From Candidatus Heimdallarchaeota archaeon (GTDB taxonomy: Archaea; Asgardarchaeota; Heimdallarchaeia; Heimdallarchaeales; Kariarchaeaceae), in NCBI GenBank assembly GCA_026702845.1, contig JADCLS010000006.1, positions 248,001 through 312,000 on the forward strand: DNA of 64,000 bases. The letters are read 5' to 3'. The translations under genes were made by a program, and so were the position numbers. Each line of letters starts with the position of its first letter. Within the stretch, counting starts at the first letter, position 1. Shown one piece after another: positions 26,948 through 35,766 of this stretch. The notes beneath the pieces were generated by a model. That model was not told the origin of the DNA. It saw only the letters and a list, made by a program, of their open reading frames with translations, and searched no databases.

Positions 26948-27644
26948 TTTCCAATTCGGTTATCGTGCCTCGGGTCACAAAGGTAGTACCCTGAATGGGG
27001 AATTCCTTCTCTTGATGATCATTGACGATGGCGAGAACCATCATCCCCCAGGGACAGAATCGTGTTTTCTTTTCCAAATAGGCATCCGATGAATGGATAT
27101 CGGCAAAGGCACACTTATTGACTGAAAAGATAATTTTCCCATTATTTAACTCAAAATTGGTGATTTTGGCAAAATTCTGAATTTTAATATACTCAGCAAA
27201 TTGTTGCAGTTTCTCTTCTAGACTCTTATCTCTACCGGTGAATACTTCTGGAAGGTATACTGCAAGAATTTCGGGAATCCTCTTGAGAACGTACTGCTTG
27301 ATAACATTTTCTCCCAAGATTTCCAAAAACGAACTCTCATACCCAAAAATTGCGGCCCTCAATAGCCATATATCTTGTTTGGGAATTTTATTCGTATCAT
27401 GTACCTCTATTCTATCCTTTAGTTGAGTTAGAAATGAAATTACATCTGTCTTTATCTCATTCTCTGAAATCTTATTATACAATTTGGGTAGAAAATTCTT
27501 CACATAATAGGTCATACGGGGTACAACATGATCCTCAAGTACTGATTCACCAATTAGTTCCTGACCCACCACCTCATATGATTCTAAAATACCATAATAA
27601 AAATAAACTGCATCGAGATAAGATTCATCCATAGATAAGCCCAT
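26940..27644 (-). CDS. Hypothetical protein, 234 aa
   Basis: The soluble protein is helical for ~150 residues. It then has a beta region with a conserved-looking cysteine pair, one in NKCAFADIHSS and one in RFCPWGMMVLAIV, and ends in short strands. The pattern of a Cys followed ~25 residues later by F-C-P-W is reminiscent of small ligand-binding output domains, but I cannot name one. It lies 46 bases downstream of the longin-like gene 27691-28707 on the same strand, probably in one transcript. Confidence 0.5.
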   Translation of the reverse strand: MGLSMDESYLDAVYFYYGILESYEVVGQELIGESVLEDHVVPRMTYYVKNFLPKLYNKISENEIKTDVISFLTQLKDRIEVHDTNKIPKQDIWLLRAAIFGYESSFLEILGENVIKQYVLKRIPEILAVYLPEVFTGRDKSLEEKLQQFAEYIKIQNFAKITNFELNNGKIIFSVNKCAFADIHSSDAYLEKKTRFCPWGMMVLAIVNDHQEKEFPIQGTTFVTRGTITELEII

Positions 27645-27690
27645 CAGCTATGATTTATAAATGAATACTCGGAATCTACGATAAATACAC

Positions 27691-28707
27691 TCAATTCCCA
27701 AGTATTTCAATCAATGCCCCATCTTTCTCGGTTTTCTTTATCTTGATCCATACATTCTCCGTACTAGGGTAATAAAGAGAAGCTGAATGAAAACTCTTTC
27801 TAATAAATGTCCCTGTAAATCTTTCCATGGCATTAAGCAATGATGAAATAAATATCTCAATCATAGGAGTTTTGAGATCACCATCTCGATTAATGATTGA
27901 TCCATCATTATCCAATTCAATGCTCCCCACTATCGAATCACGATTGTAGCTCAAATAATGAGGACTAGTTATATCAAACAAACCAAAGGTTGCCAGCATG
28001 AACTCCTCATTACTCATTATCCCAGAGGCGAAGGTCATTGCAAGAATATTATTGTTCCTTAGTAGACCAATTTGTGCATTATTTACCTCTATATGCAGTA
28101 ATTCAAATTTTGGTTGTTTTAGTTTCTCTCCAAGTTTATCAGCAGTAGCAATAAGTAGGTTCATCTCTTCTATCTGTTTTTTCTTTAGTAGAGGTTTAGG
28201 TCTGGCTTTCTCCCAGAATATTATATCAGTCTCAATATTCATTATTCTTATAAGAGAAAGAGAGGAATGAGAATTGAATATAGTGTCTGCCAGTAAGGTC
28301 GGATAATCATCCTCAAACATTCTTCTGATAATAGTGTCTATTTTGTCAGAGATCAATTGATTTTTGATTAGATCTTCACGGTATCTGTACTTCTCGTCCA
28401 TTAAATGTGAAGATTCTATAATGTTTTTGACTTGATGTAAAATGTTATCTGCTGTTTCCCGGTTGCTTCCTTTCTCATACACACCGATGAGTAGTTTATT
28501 GCTTTTCTCTAGTTGAGTGAAAAGGAAATATTCCTCTTGTGAGGCAAAGTACTCAATATCACTCTGTCTTGCCTCCTTGGTGAATGCCTGAATTGCAGTA
28601 AGGAAACCTGATGTCAGATTAACATTGATACCTCCTGTATTCCTTCCAGCTTTGGAGTAGTAATACTGTGTTGTACCTTCGACTATGACATATAATTCTG
28701 TTAACAC
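27691..28707 (-). CDS. Longin-like domain protein, 338 aa
   Basis: Residues 1-95 fit a longin/Roadblock-superfamily layout. A strand LYVIVEGTTQYYYSKAG is followed by NLTSGFLTAIQAFTKEA, the 'SGFLxAIxxFxxE' signature seen in archaeal small-GTPase-associated longin domains. Strands (EEYFLFTQLEKSNKLLIGVY) and a final long helix come next. The second half (about 195-338) again has strands and helices, 'FELLHIEVNNAQIGLL' and 'LAMTFASG', and could be a diverged second domain. Longin domains bind small GTPases and membrane trafficking factors in eukaryotes. The actual partner here is unknown. The gene is followed by 26940-27644. Confidence 0.55.
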   Translation of the reverse strand: MLTELYVIVEGTTQYYYSKAGRNTGGINVNLTSGFLTAIQAFTKEARQSDIEYFASQEEYFLFTQLEKSNKLLIGVYEKGSNRETADNILHQVKNIIESSHLMDEKYRYREDLIKNQLISDKIDTIIRRMFEDDYPTLLADTIFNSHSSLSLIRIMNIETDIIFWEKARPKPLLKKKQIEEMNLLIATADKLGEKLKQPKFELLHIEVNNAQIGLLRNNNILAMTFASGIMSNEEFMLATFGLFDITSPHYLSYNRDSIVGSIELDNDGSIINRDGDLKTPMIEIFISSLLNAMERFTGTFIRKSFHSASLYYPSTENVWIKIKKTEKDGALIEILGN

Positions 28708-28787
28708 AAGGTAGATATTTGCTATTAATTTTAAAACTACACGAATAATGAAAAGTAATTTGTATAATCAATTGATTCTCAAATTTC

Positions 28788-29069
28788 TTATCTTAAATTA
28801 GCCTTGCAGTAGGGACAACGATTCCCAAGTTTATTGTAATGAGCCAGATGAATTTTCTTCTCACAGCATTCAAACATAAAATATCTTTCATCAACAATCT
28901 CCTGGTAACAGATAACACAATATGGTCGAGTATATCCACATTCACTACATTCAGTTCCCATCTGGCCCTTGCACCGGGGACAGAAAATCTCACTACACCC
29001 AATAAGTTGTGATTTTAGAGATGGAGATCGTATATTCTCTAAAATGGTCTGCTTCACTTTATTATGCAT
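28788..29069 (-). CDS. Small RING/PHD-like zinc-finger protein, 93 aa
   Basis: An N-terminal helix is followed by a zinc ribbon (CPRCKGQ and CSECGYT) and a treble-clef finger with ligand order CVIC, ECC, IHLAH and CPYC. The spacing C-x2-C-x10-CC-x4-H-x2-H-x8-C-x2-C matches the fingers at 25671-26375 and 33311-34021 apart from loop lengths. It consists almost only of zinc modules, with no membrane helix. The start codon ATG (29067-29069) lies inside a perfect palindrome shared with a divergent small ORF. An RING-type ligase adaptor role is inference. Confidence 0.65.
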   Translation of the reverse strand: MHNKVKQTILENIRSPSLKSQLIGCSEIFCPRCKGQMGTECSECGYTRPYCVICYQEIVDERYFMFECCEKKIHLAHYNKLGNRCPYCKANLR

Positions 29070-29091
29070 ACGTAATACTTATTACGTATGC
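29066..29091. promoter_or_regulatory. Perfect 26-bp palindrome spanning two divergent start codons
   Basis: GCATACGTAATA (29066-29077) and its exact reverse complement TATTACGTATGC (29080-29091) are separated by CT. The left arm contains the ATG of the RING-like gene (minus strand) and the right arm contains the ATG of the 41-aa ORF (plus strand). A 12-bp perfect arm is unlikely by chance. It is probably a dimeric operator or a structured start site. Confidence 0.6.
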
Positions 29092-29213
29092 GTGATTTTG
29101 CATCTGAATTCTCAATGCATTATCAAAAGGAACTAAGTAAACTTGGAGTAAAAACTAATGATTTTGATGATTTTAAAGAATTAATGGTGAAGTATTTTCC
29201 CTTTGTAGAGTAA
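29088..29213 (+). CDS. Small ORF, 41 aa
   Basis: The open frame runs from ATG 29088 to TAA 29211 and encodes a charged, helical peptide (YQKELSKLGVKTNDFDDF in the middle) with normal codon use. It fills the gap between two minus-strand genes exactly and is divergent from the RING-like gene, 18 bases start to start. It may be a true small protein; no family is recognised. Confidence 0.45.
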   Translation: MRDFASEFSMHYQKELSKLGVKTNDFDDFKELMVKYFPFVE

Positions 29214-30758
29214 TTATAGGCCTAGATTTCCTAATTCTATACCTCTTGATACTACCCCAAGTATTGAGATCATGGGATTCCGACCTATTGCTGTTGGTAA
29301 TACACTGCTGTCAGCAACATATACACCTGGATAGTTGTGCATCTCCAGTTTCTCATTTACCACACTGGTTTTTGGATCCTTACCCATACGTGCTGTTCCC
29401 TGTGGATGCGCACTGAACATGGTAATTTGATTAGGACCCATTGGTTGCTTCATGAATTCGTCAATCTCATCTGGGGAAGAAAGCTCTACACCACTGAAGT
29501 GCATGGGATATACTTTCTTTGCACCTGCAGCAAAGTGAATCTCAATAGAATTGCGGATACTAGCAAGGATATTATCCATATCGAGGGGATCGATTTTGTA
29601 TCGGATAGAAGGTACTTTTTTGAGTGAGAAACGGGCATTTTGGCCATTGAAACCCCCTCTCCATTTGATCTCACCACTAGATTTCTTCGATGCACCATCA
29701 CGAGTGAGGCTGATGATAACTCCCATGTTATTGAGTTTCTGCATTAAATTACGTCGTAATTCACCAATAAGTGGGAGATTAACACCAGCCAGAAATACCT
29801 CAAGATCGGGTACTTCCTGCCAGAAACCATATCCATCAATCCTATCCTCATAATGATGAGATACTGCACTCATCGGTATTCCATAGGTGGGATTGATTTC
29901 ATGCTCGTATAGGCCAACTGTGGCAACCACAGGATGAATGTGGAAATATTTTCCCACTACACCCTTTCCTAGACCACTTTTCTGGAGCAGAAGTGGAGTT
30001 CCAATGGCATTACCCGCAACTACTGTGCGTTTACACCTGACAGTGATTGATCGTGCACCACCCCTCTCATCAAATACTGCATGAATAAGCTGTGAATCCT
30101 TTGATTTGTACTCTATTCGTTCAGCTCTAGTATCAGTAAGTATAGTAGTACCCTTATTCAACGCATCTGCAAGATAAGTCATACGCATATCCATCTTGGC
30201 ATCGTAGGAACATCCAAGACCACATTTTCCACATCCTATACACCCATCAGAATTATTATAGCAATTGGTGGCAGAGATCCCCAATTTCTTGCTTCCATTG
30301 ATAATAATTAGATTTTGAGGGCTGTGATCCTCATTAGGTACCTCATGAACCTTCATTCGTGTCTCTATTTCATCAAAATGTGTCTGCATATGCTCAGATA
30401 GGTACTCCGTCAGGCCATAATCATCAGACCATTCCTTCAAGACATAATCAGGTGTACGAAAACAATTCATCCAATTAATGGTTGTAGATCCACCATAGGT
30501 CTGTCCTGCAAGAATTCTTATGGACATATCGTCTGTTGCCAATGCACCACCCATATGATACATCTTCTTGATCAAACGACTCTCATCCTGATCAAAATCC
30601 TCCTTAGATACATACGCCCCCTGTTCAAGAATGAGGACTGAATGTCCTTGTGCACTCATCTTGGCTGCAGTGATGGCACCACCCGCACCAGAACCGATGA
30701 TGCAGATATCCACTTCAAAATCCCATTTTTCGGGTTGATTGTTCTTATCGTAGATCAT
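29214..30758 (-). CDS. GMC-family FAD oxidoreductase (alcohol oxidase/dehydrogenase-like)
   Basis: The 514-residue protein has the ADP-binding motif CIIGSGAGGAITAAKM at about 18-33. A glycine-rich GGSTTINWMNCFR segment near 90-102 contacts the flavin. The C-terminal GMC signature is HPQGTARMG ... YVADSSVLPTAIGRNPM, which holds the active-site His/Asn. It resembles long-chain alcohol oxidases. Near residue 174 it has a cluster CIGCGKCGLGC (C-x2-C-x2-C-x3-C), an arrangement compatible with an iron-sulphur site, although some homologues have similar Cys motifs of unproven role. It overlaps its upstream small partner (30755-31219) by four bases. Confidence 0.88.
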   Translation of the reverse strand: MIYDKNNQPEKWDFEVDICIIGSGAGGAITAAKMSAQGHSVLILEQGAYVSKEDFDQDESRLIKKMYHMGGALATDDMSIRILAGQTYGGSTTINWMNCFRTPDYVLKEWSDDYGLTEYLSEHMQTHFDEIETRMKVHEVPNEDHSPQNLIIINGSKKLGISATNCYNNSDGCIGCGKCGLGCSYDAKMDMRMTYLADALNKGTTILTDTRAERIEYKSKDSQLIHAVFDERGGARSITVRCKRTVVAGNAIGTPLLLQKSGLGKGVVGKYFHIHPVVATVGLYEHEINPTYGIPMSAVSHHYEDRIDGYGFWQEVPDLEVFLAGVNLPLIGELRRNLMQKLNNMGVIISLTRDGASKKSSGEIKWRGGFNGQNARFSLKKVPSIRYKIDPLDMDNILASIRNSIEIHFAAGAKKVYPMHFSGVELSSPDEIDEFMKQPMGPNQITMFSAHPQGTARMGKDPKTSVVNEKLEMHNYPGVYVADSSVLPTAIGRNPMISILGVVSRGIELGNLGL

Positions 30759-31219
30759 GTAGTTTCCTCCTTAGGCTTCCAGGGTTCCTTGCCAAATAAT
30801 AAAGTTGGTGTCTCATGCTCACGACCCAACGTTTTACCAGGATAGTTCAGCTCCTTCCAGGACTGCTCACTACCATAGTAACTCCAGCCACATACTGCCT
30901 TGAAGGCTGTACCACCGGTACGTAGCAGAGGGATTTTCGAGTAGATCCATTTGCTGCAGTATTTCTGTCTGGATTCAAGAGATTTCTTCATAAATGGAGT
31001 GAAGGAACAGGTGAGGAAAAAAGAGGTCAGACGGGCATTGTAAATCTTGATGAGCAGTTGAATATCATTGATGAGAAATCCCTCGAGATTGTGGATGAAC
31101 GCATCCGCCTCATGAAGGAATTGATCACCCAGCTCATCCTTGGGAACACCGAGTATCGCCTCTCCAAGGGCAAGGAGAAATTCCCTCTCCTTGGGGGATA
31201 GAATGAGAAAATCAGCCAT
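30755..31219 (-). CDS. Small subunit-like partner of the GMC oxidoreductase
   Basis: The 154-residue helical protein (LSPKEREFLLALGEAILG near 7-24, then 'FLHEADAFIHNL') ends with a region holding CGWSYYGSE and 'WKELNYPG'. This pattern (helical, W-Y-G near the end) matches the small subunit of membrane-type GMC dehydrogenases, such as gluconate 2-dehydrogenase subunit 3. There is no twin-arginine signal, so it is likely cytosolic. Start of the GMC gene overlaps its stop (ATGA), which supports translational coupling and a two-subunit enzyme. Confidence 0.7.
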   Translation of the reverse strand: MADFLILSPKEREFLLALGEAILGVPKDELGDQFLHEADAFIHNLEGFLINDIQLLIKIYNARLTSFFLTCSFTPFMKKSLESRQKYCSKWIYSKIPLLRTGGTAFKAVCGWSYYGSEQSWKELNYPGKTLGREHETPTLLFGKEPWKPKEETT

Positions 31220-31329
31220 ACATTGATACTTTACGAAACAAATAAATGCCTTTGGCAGGATTGGTCATAAAAAATCATAAAATTGTTGAATTTGTTTGAA
31301 ATCATTGTGGGCAGTTACACTGAATTTTT

Positions 31330-32481
31330 TTGCCAAAGGATGCTTATCAGCTATCAAGATACGATACGCATGAGAGTACACTAATAAGGATAAAAAGGAG
31401 TAGGATTGTAGTGTCTGAAGATCCTATCAAGGCAAATATTGATGCCGCAAAACGAGATGAGGAACGAACTACCTTAAAACAGAGAATAGAGGCAAGAAAA
31501 GCCGGGGAGATACAAGAGATCATAACTGTTGAGGGTGAACAGCAAGAGGATTCCGAAGAACCGGCTATTGATCAAAGAATAGATCACCTGGGCATTCTTG
31601 CAGATAATATCAAGGCTAGAAAGGAGGGGAAACGGGTCTCGCTCCAGGAGAGAATCGAGTTACGTAGGATGGAGGGATCCGAGATAAACTCAAGAGAGTA
31701 TCACAATGAAGAGATAATACCTGAAATATATGAGTATTTTCTCAGTAGGAAGATCACGGTGAATGACTACCGGGATCAGTATTTCAGAAGAATTCTAAAA
31801 AAACGATTGATCCGATTGCAAATCTATGATTATACTGAGTATTTCAGCTACCTCAAGACACATGATGAGGAATTGAAAGTCTTTAGGGATAATCTGAGTA
31901 TCAACGTCACCAGGTTTTACCGAAATCGAGCTGTATGGGATAGGATCGAGAAGGTATTCAGGGAGCGAATTTCTCAGCTGGAAGATAATCAGACACTAAA
32001 TATTTGGTCTGCTGGTTGTGCCATTGGCTGCGAACCATACACTATTGCATTCGTAATCAATAAACTCAAACCAAAGGTGGCCGTACAGATCCATGCAACT
32101 GATATTAAAAAAGATTTACTAAAGACGGCAAAGGATGGAGTATTTTTGCAGGAGCATATGGCAGAGCTTACTGAGAAGGAGAAAAAGGAATACTTTTGTT
32201 ATGATGGAAAGACATACACTTTATCATCTCCACCCAGTAATGTAAAATTTCGTCAGCTAGATCTGGTTAATGATCCCTATCCACACAATCTAGATATTAT
32301 TTTCTGTAGAAATGTGTTGATTTACATCCACGAGGAGGCCAAACAGAGAATTTTTGAGAGGTTTGTAGAAGCACTCAAACCGGGTGGATTCCTCATCTTA
32401 GGAAAATCAGAAACGATGATGTACTACGAGGATAAGGTAGATCAGTATTCCTTGGATGATCATATATACCGAAAAATTTGA
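31330..32481 (+). CDS. cheR: CheR-type protein methyltransferase with charged N-terminal extension
   Basis: CheR transfers methyl groups from SAM to glutamates of chemoreceptors. Residues about 135-383 form the CheR domain: the N-terminal helical part (DYRDQYFRRILKKRL), NVTRFYRN for the NxTxFFR motif, WSAGCAIGCEPYTIA for the SAM site, an ATDI strand and FCRNVLIYI. Residues 1-130 are an extension with repeated basic helices (QRIEARKAGE and QERIELRRMEG), not typical of CheR. The start is TTG. No receptor, cheA, cheW or cheB gene is in the window, so the substrate may be another protein. It is separate from its neighbours. Confidence 0.85.
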   Translation: MPKDAYQLSRYDTHESTLIRIKRSRIVVSEDPIKANIDAAKRDEERTTLKQRIEARKAGEIQEIITVEGEQQEDSEEPAIDQRIDHLGILADNIKARKEGKRVSLQERIELRRMEGSEINSREYHNEEIIPEIYEYFLSRKITVNDYRDQYFRRILKKRLIRLQIYDYTEYFSYLKTHDEELKVFRDNLSINVTRFYRNRAVWDRIEKVFRERISQLEDNQTLNIWSAGCAIGCEPYTIAFVINKLKPKVAVQIHATDIKKDLLKTAKDGVFLQEHMAELTEKEKKEYFCYDGKTYTLSSPPSNVKFRQLDLVNDPYPHNLDIIFCRNVLIYIHEEAKQRIFERFVEALKPGGFLILGKSETMMYYEDKVDQYSLDDHIYRKI

Positions 32482-32577
32482 TTAAATTAAATAGAGAGAC
32501 TGTCAATTCCATAAATCAAATGAATAATAATTCAATAAAATGTACACAATCTTAAGAATAATGATCAGTTATTATAC

Positions 32578-33330
32578 TTGATGACACAGGAGCTGATAGA
32601 TAAATATCAAAGTACATTAATTCGAAGTCAGAAACGGCGTGTACAGATATTCTTAATCTCCATGGTTGGAATTCTCATCATTTTCTTTTTTGCGTATTTT
32701 GTGTATTATGGGTATTCCCAGAGATTCTATATTGATGTAGCCATCAGACTGGCTCTTATTTTACATTCCATATATTTGTATAGAATATTAAATGATCAAT
32801 CCTTTCAGAAATATGAGGAAAGAATATCCATTTATCTTATCCATCTATCAGCCACCGGATTGTACTTGAATTATGACGTTCTGCCGTATCCCACCCTCTC
32901 TGTGCTTATAGATATTGCAATTGCGTACTTTGTTATCTTCTTCTTTCCTGTGAATAATAAATTTAAGCTTATAGTAGTTAGTATTCACCTAATGGTTGAT
33001 CTGGTGATTAATGACTTGCTAAAAGATATGGATGGTTTTATTAGAATTCTAACCATAGTAATTGCCTATCTCATTTTGATGTTTACCTACTATGTGAGTG
33101 AAGAATTACGTGCTAATGACTTGAAAACCTTGGAGTTACTGCAGGATCAGCTACAATTGAAGGAAAGCATCAAGAAACTTGAGGGGTTGTTACCCATTTG
33201 TATGTATTGTCGAAAAATTCGCAATATGGATGAGGAATGGGAGACCTTGGATAATTATCTATTAACACTTCCTGAAGTGGAGATTACACATAGTGTCTGC
33301 GAAGATTGCCTTAAGGAGCATCTCGAGTGA
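32578..33330 (+). CDS. Six-helix membrane protein with signalling-type Cys cluster
   Basis: The 250-residue protein has six membrane helices (about residues 22-180) and a short coiled coil (DLKTLELLQDQLQLKES). The C-terminal cluster GLLPICMYCRKIR ... SVCEDCLKEH is a known module at the ends of bacterial PAS, GGDEF and response-regulator proteins ('LPICxYCKKIR' through 'CxxCLxxH'), thought to bind metal. Here no kinase or cyclase domain is present, so it is a membrane sensor-like protein reduced to the input and the Cys module. It converges on and overlaps the membrane RING-like gene by 20 bases. Confidence 0.65.
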   Translation: MMTQELIDKYQSTLIRSQKRRVQIFLISMVGILIIFFFAYFVYYGYSQRFYIDVAIRLALILHSIYLYRILNDQSFQKYEERISIYLIHLSATGLYLNYDVLPYPTLSVLIDIAIAYFVIFFFPVNNKFKLIVVSIHLMVDLVINDLLKDMDGFIRILTIVIAYLILMFTYYVSEELRANDLKTLELLQDQLQLKESIKKLEGLLPICMYCRKIRNMDEEWETLDNYLLTLPEVEITHSVCEDCLKEHLE

Positions 33331-34021
33331 TTTGAAATCTCTTATGTTTGGTCTTATAAAAGATAAAGGGAGATTCCTCACCATAATTTATGAATGATCG
33401 TTGCTTGATTGGGATAATTTGCTTGCAATGAGGACAGTTTGATTTAATGGCAATCCATAGCTTGATATGACTAATATGAAAAAATGATCCACAGCATTCA
33501 GTGATTATCCCTTTTTCATTTTCATTGCTCTGGTAACAAATTATGCATTGCTTGGTGGAATGAATAAAGATTTCAAGTAATTTTGAAGAAATAGAACTTT
33601 GATGGGTGGATTTCCCAGTAGTAACCTTCAAATCAGAATTATATTCATATTGCTTTTTCATTCTTCTTCGCTCTTCTGATTTCTCCCTAATTGCTTGCAA
33701 TCTAGCTTCATTTTCTAATCTGATCTTTTCCAATTGTTCCTGTATTGTAGAAGTCTCTTGTATTTGTGTATTCACAAGTGAATCATTAGATGGCCTTGAT
33801 TCTCGATATGATTGCCGAAATCTAAGTTTTATCAAATGTAATAATGAGGGAGTCATGAGAAGGAATATTTCTCTGAAGTAGATGTCTATGAATGTTAAAT
33901 CCACCTTTTCAGGATTCAGCACTCCTAATTTAATCAATTCTACTAGGATAAAAAACGGGATTAAAACGGAGTATGATATAACTAGCATACCCAACCATAA
34001 GCGTTTTATCCCGATTCTCAT
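33311..34021 (-). CDS. Membrane-anchored RING-like zinc-finger protein
   Basis: The 236-residue protein has two membrane helices (about 8-32 and 47-63) and a basic coiled coil (EQLEKIRLENEARLQAIREK near 93-112). A treble-clef finger with ligand order CIIC, ECC, FHISH and CPHC (about 160-200) follows, including the 'FHxxHIxxW' core typical of RING-H2 E3 ligases. The layout (membrane anchor, coiled coil, RING) is that of eukaryotic membrane E3 ligases. There is no E2-catalytic or ubiquitin gene nearby, so function is inference. One of three such fingers in this window. Confidence 0.68.
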   Translation of the reverse strand: MRIGIKRLWLGMLVISYSVLIPFFILVELIKLGVLNPEKVDLTFIDIYFREIFLLMTPSLLHLIKLRFRQSYRESRPSNDSLVNTQIQETSTIQEQLEKIRLENEARLQAIREKSEERRRMKKQYEYNSDLKVTTGKSTHQSSISSKLLEIFIHSTKQCIICYQSNENEKGIITECCGSFFHISHIKLWIAIKSNCPHCKQIIPIKQRSFINYGEESPFIFYKTKHKRFQITRDAP

Positions 34022-34341
34022 ACTAATATATGGTATGATACCTATTTAATAATAACTAGTAAATTATCTGAGTTCATCTGCTAGGAAGGATATATTGAAA
34101 CATTTTAATCATAACAATAACGAATACGGGATAATTAGTGACAATTAGAATGAGAGAAAAATATTGTATTAACGATCTAGGTTGAATAATTCAATTTAGG
34201 ATGATTTACTTAACTATCATATTACATATTAGAAGTAATAATTAACCTATTAAAAATCCTTGAATAAGTAATTTGGAAAAAAAAGAATTCATCAATATAG
34301 GATCAGTAATGATTTAATTACAATCAATTTAAAATGAAGTT
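34022..34341. other. AT-rich intergenic region, no gene seen
   Basis: About 320 bases between the divergent membrane RING-like and tldD genes. A TATA-like GATTTAATTA (34310-34319) sits at leaderless distance from the tldD ATG. A 13-bp palindrome TTGAATAATTCAA (34182-34194) is present. No ORF over 20 codons with coding character and no RNA was seen. Confidence 0.5.
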
Positions 34342-35766
34342 ATGTCACTTGTAGACAGAGGCCGAATCATCCTTGATACTTTAAATCCATCTGATGTACA
34401 ATTTGCAGATATTAGGTATTATTCCAGCAATGAATTAAACATTGTTGCTCATAAGGCACAGATAGAGAAGATCCAATCGACAGAGCTTGAGGGAACTGCA
34501 ATACGTGCACTATATAATGGAGCATGGGGTTTTGCTTCAGTTGCATCTCATGAGAATGCAGAGGTGAAAGAAGCCTTGAAAACGGCAATTAAAATGGCAA
34601 AATTTACCTCTACAAAAATTAAAAGAAAAGCGATTATTGACAATGATGTTGCATTTGAAGGAAAAAATGAATTTAAGCCGGATATTAATCCAAATGATTT
34701 ATCCCTAGATGAAAAGGTAGAATTAACCCGCAACGCTGAGAAATTGTTACGACTGCATGATGATAGAATTATTGACTCTAGTGTTCGATATACAGAAAAA
34801 GTTCAACATGAGCGAATTGTCAATACCAATGGTACGATCTTGATGACTAATGATCTTGGTAAATTCTCTTTATCCAGTACTGCAACTGCCAGGTCCGGTG
34901 ATATAATTCAAGAAGTATGGGATTCAACAACGACAAATGCTGGATTGAAGAAAATACTTGATCTTAACTTAGAGGAACAAATGACCGATCTAGGAGCTAG
35001 AGCCATAAAATTACTAGATTCAGTTCCCTCTCCATCTGGTAGGTTGAATGTGGTATTAGATCCGTCAATAGTAGGAGTTTACATTCACGAGGCATTTGGA
35101 CACGCAGCAGAGGGAGATGATATTGTTGCAGGTCGCTCTGTTCTTGCAGGTAAAATAGGAAAAGAACTGGCCCATCCCAAAGTTTCGGTATATGATGATC
35201 CCAGTATTGAAGGATTATTTGGCTCATACAAGTATGATTCAGAGGGCACACCTACAAGAAAAAGGGTAATAATTGAGGACGGTATCCTGGAGGGGTACTT
35301 ACATGATCTGAGCTCTGCAGCCATGCTAGGAGAAGGTCATTCACCAAATGCTGCAGGACGAGCTGCTGATTTTAGGCATATGAGTATGCCACGTATGGGT
35401 AATACCTATATCGGAAACGGAGAAATGACCTTTGATGAACTACTAGAAGTAGCCAAGGATGGTGTGTACTTGCAACATTCCATGGGAGGATATGTCGATC
35501 CCACTATTGGTGAATTTTTCTTTACTTCACAATCTGGATTTATGATTGAAAATGGAGAACTGACCAAGCCCATTCGCAATTCAGGAATGTCAGGACTAAC
35601 TTTAGAAGTACTAAGAAATACGATTGGTGTAGGTAATGATCTCCGACTAGATGCCTTTTCAGGGCATTGTGGCAAATCCAATCTTACGGGGTATCAACCG
35701 ATGCAGGTGAGTGGAGGAGGACCACACCTGGTGGCCAAAGATATTGTCGTGGGAGGTCGAAAATGA
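34342..35766 (+). CDS. tldD: TldD family zinc metalloprotease
   Basis: TldD and TldE form a heterodimer protease that degrades unfolded peptides; TldD carries the catalytic site. The 474-residue protein has the metal/catalytic motif HEAFGHAAEGDD near 249-260 (HExxxH type), the typical N-terminal domain (RYYSSNELNIV and EGTAIRAL), and 'GCGGKSNLTGY'-like C-terminal residues SGHCGKSNLTGYQP. The downstream gene is TldE, overlapping by four bases (ATGA), so the pair is translationally coupled. TATA-like sequence lies ~25 bases upstream of the ATG. Confidence 0.95.
   Translation: MSLVDRGRIILDTLNPSDVQFADIRYYSSNELNIVAHKAQIEKIQSTELEGTAIRALYNGAWGFASVASHENAEVKEALKTAIKMAKFTSTKIKRKAIIDNDVAFEGKNEFKPDINPNDLSLDEKVELTRNAEKLLRLHDDRIIDSSVRYTEKVQHERIVNTNGTILMTNDLGKFSLSSTATARSGDIIQEVWDSTTTNAGLKKILDLNLEEQMTDLGARAIKLLDSVPSPSGRLNVVLDPSIVGVYIHEAFGHAAEGDDIVAGRSVLAGKIGKELAHPKVSVYDDPSIEGLFGSYKYDSEGTPTRKRVIIEDGILEGYLHDLSSAAMLGEGHSPNAAGRAADFRHMSMPRMGNTYIGNGEMTFDELLEVAKDGVYLQHSMGGYVDPTIGEFFFTSQSGFMIENGELTKPIRNSGMSGLTLEVLRNTIGVGNDLRLDAFSGHCGKSNLTGYQPMQVSGGGPHLVAKDIVVGGRK

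Noticed and set aside
35667..35762. Extended N-terminus of TldE upstream of ATG 35763
   Set aside because: Overlaps tldD in another frame; ATGA overlap gives the natural start.
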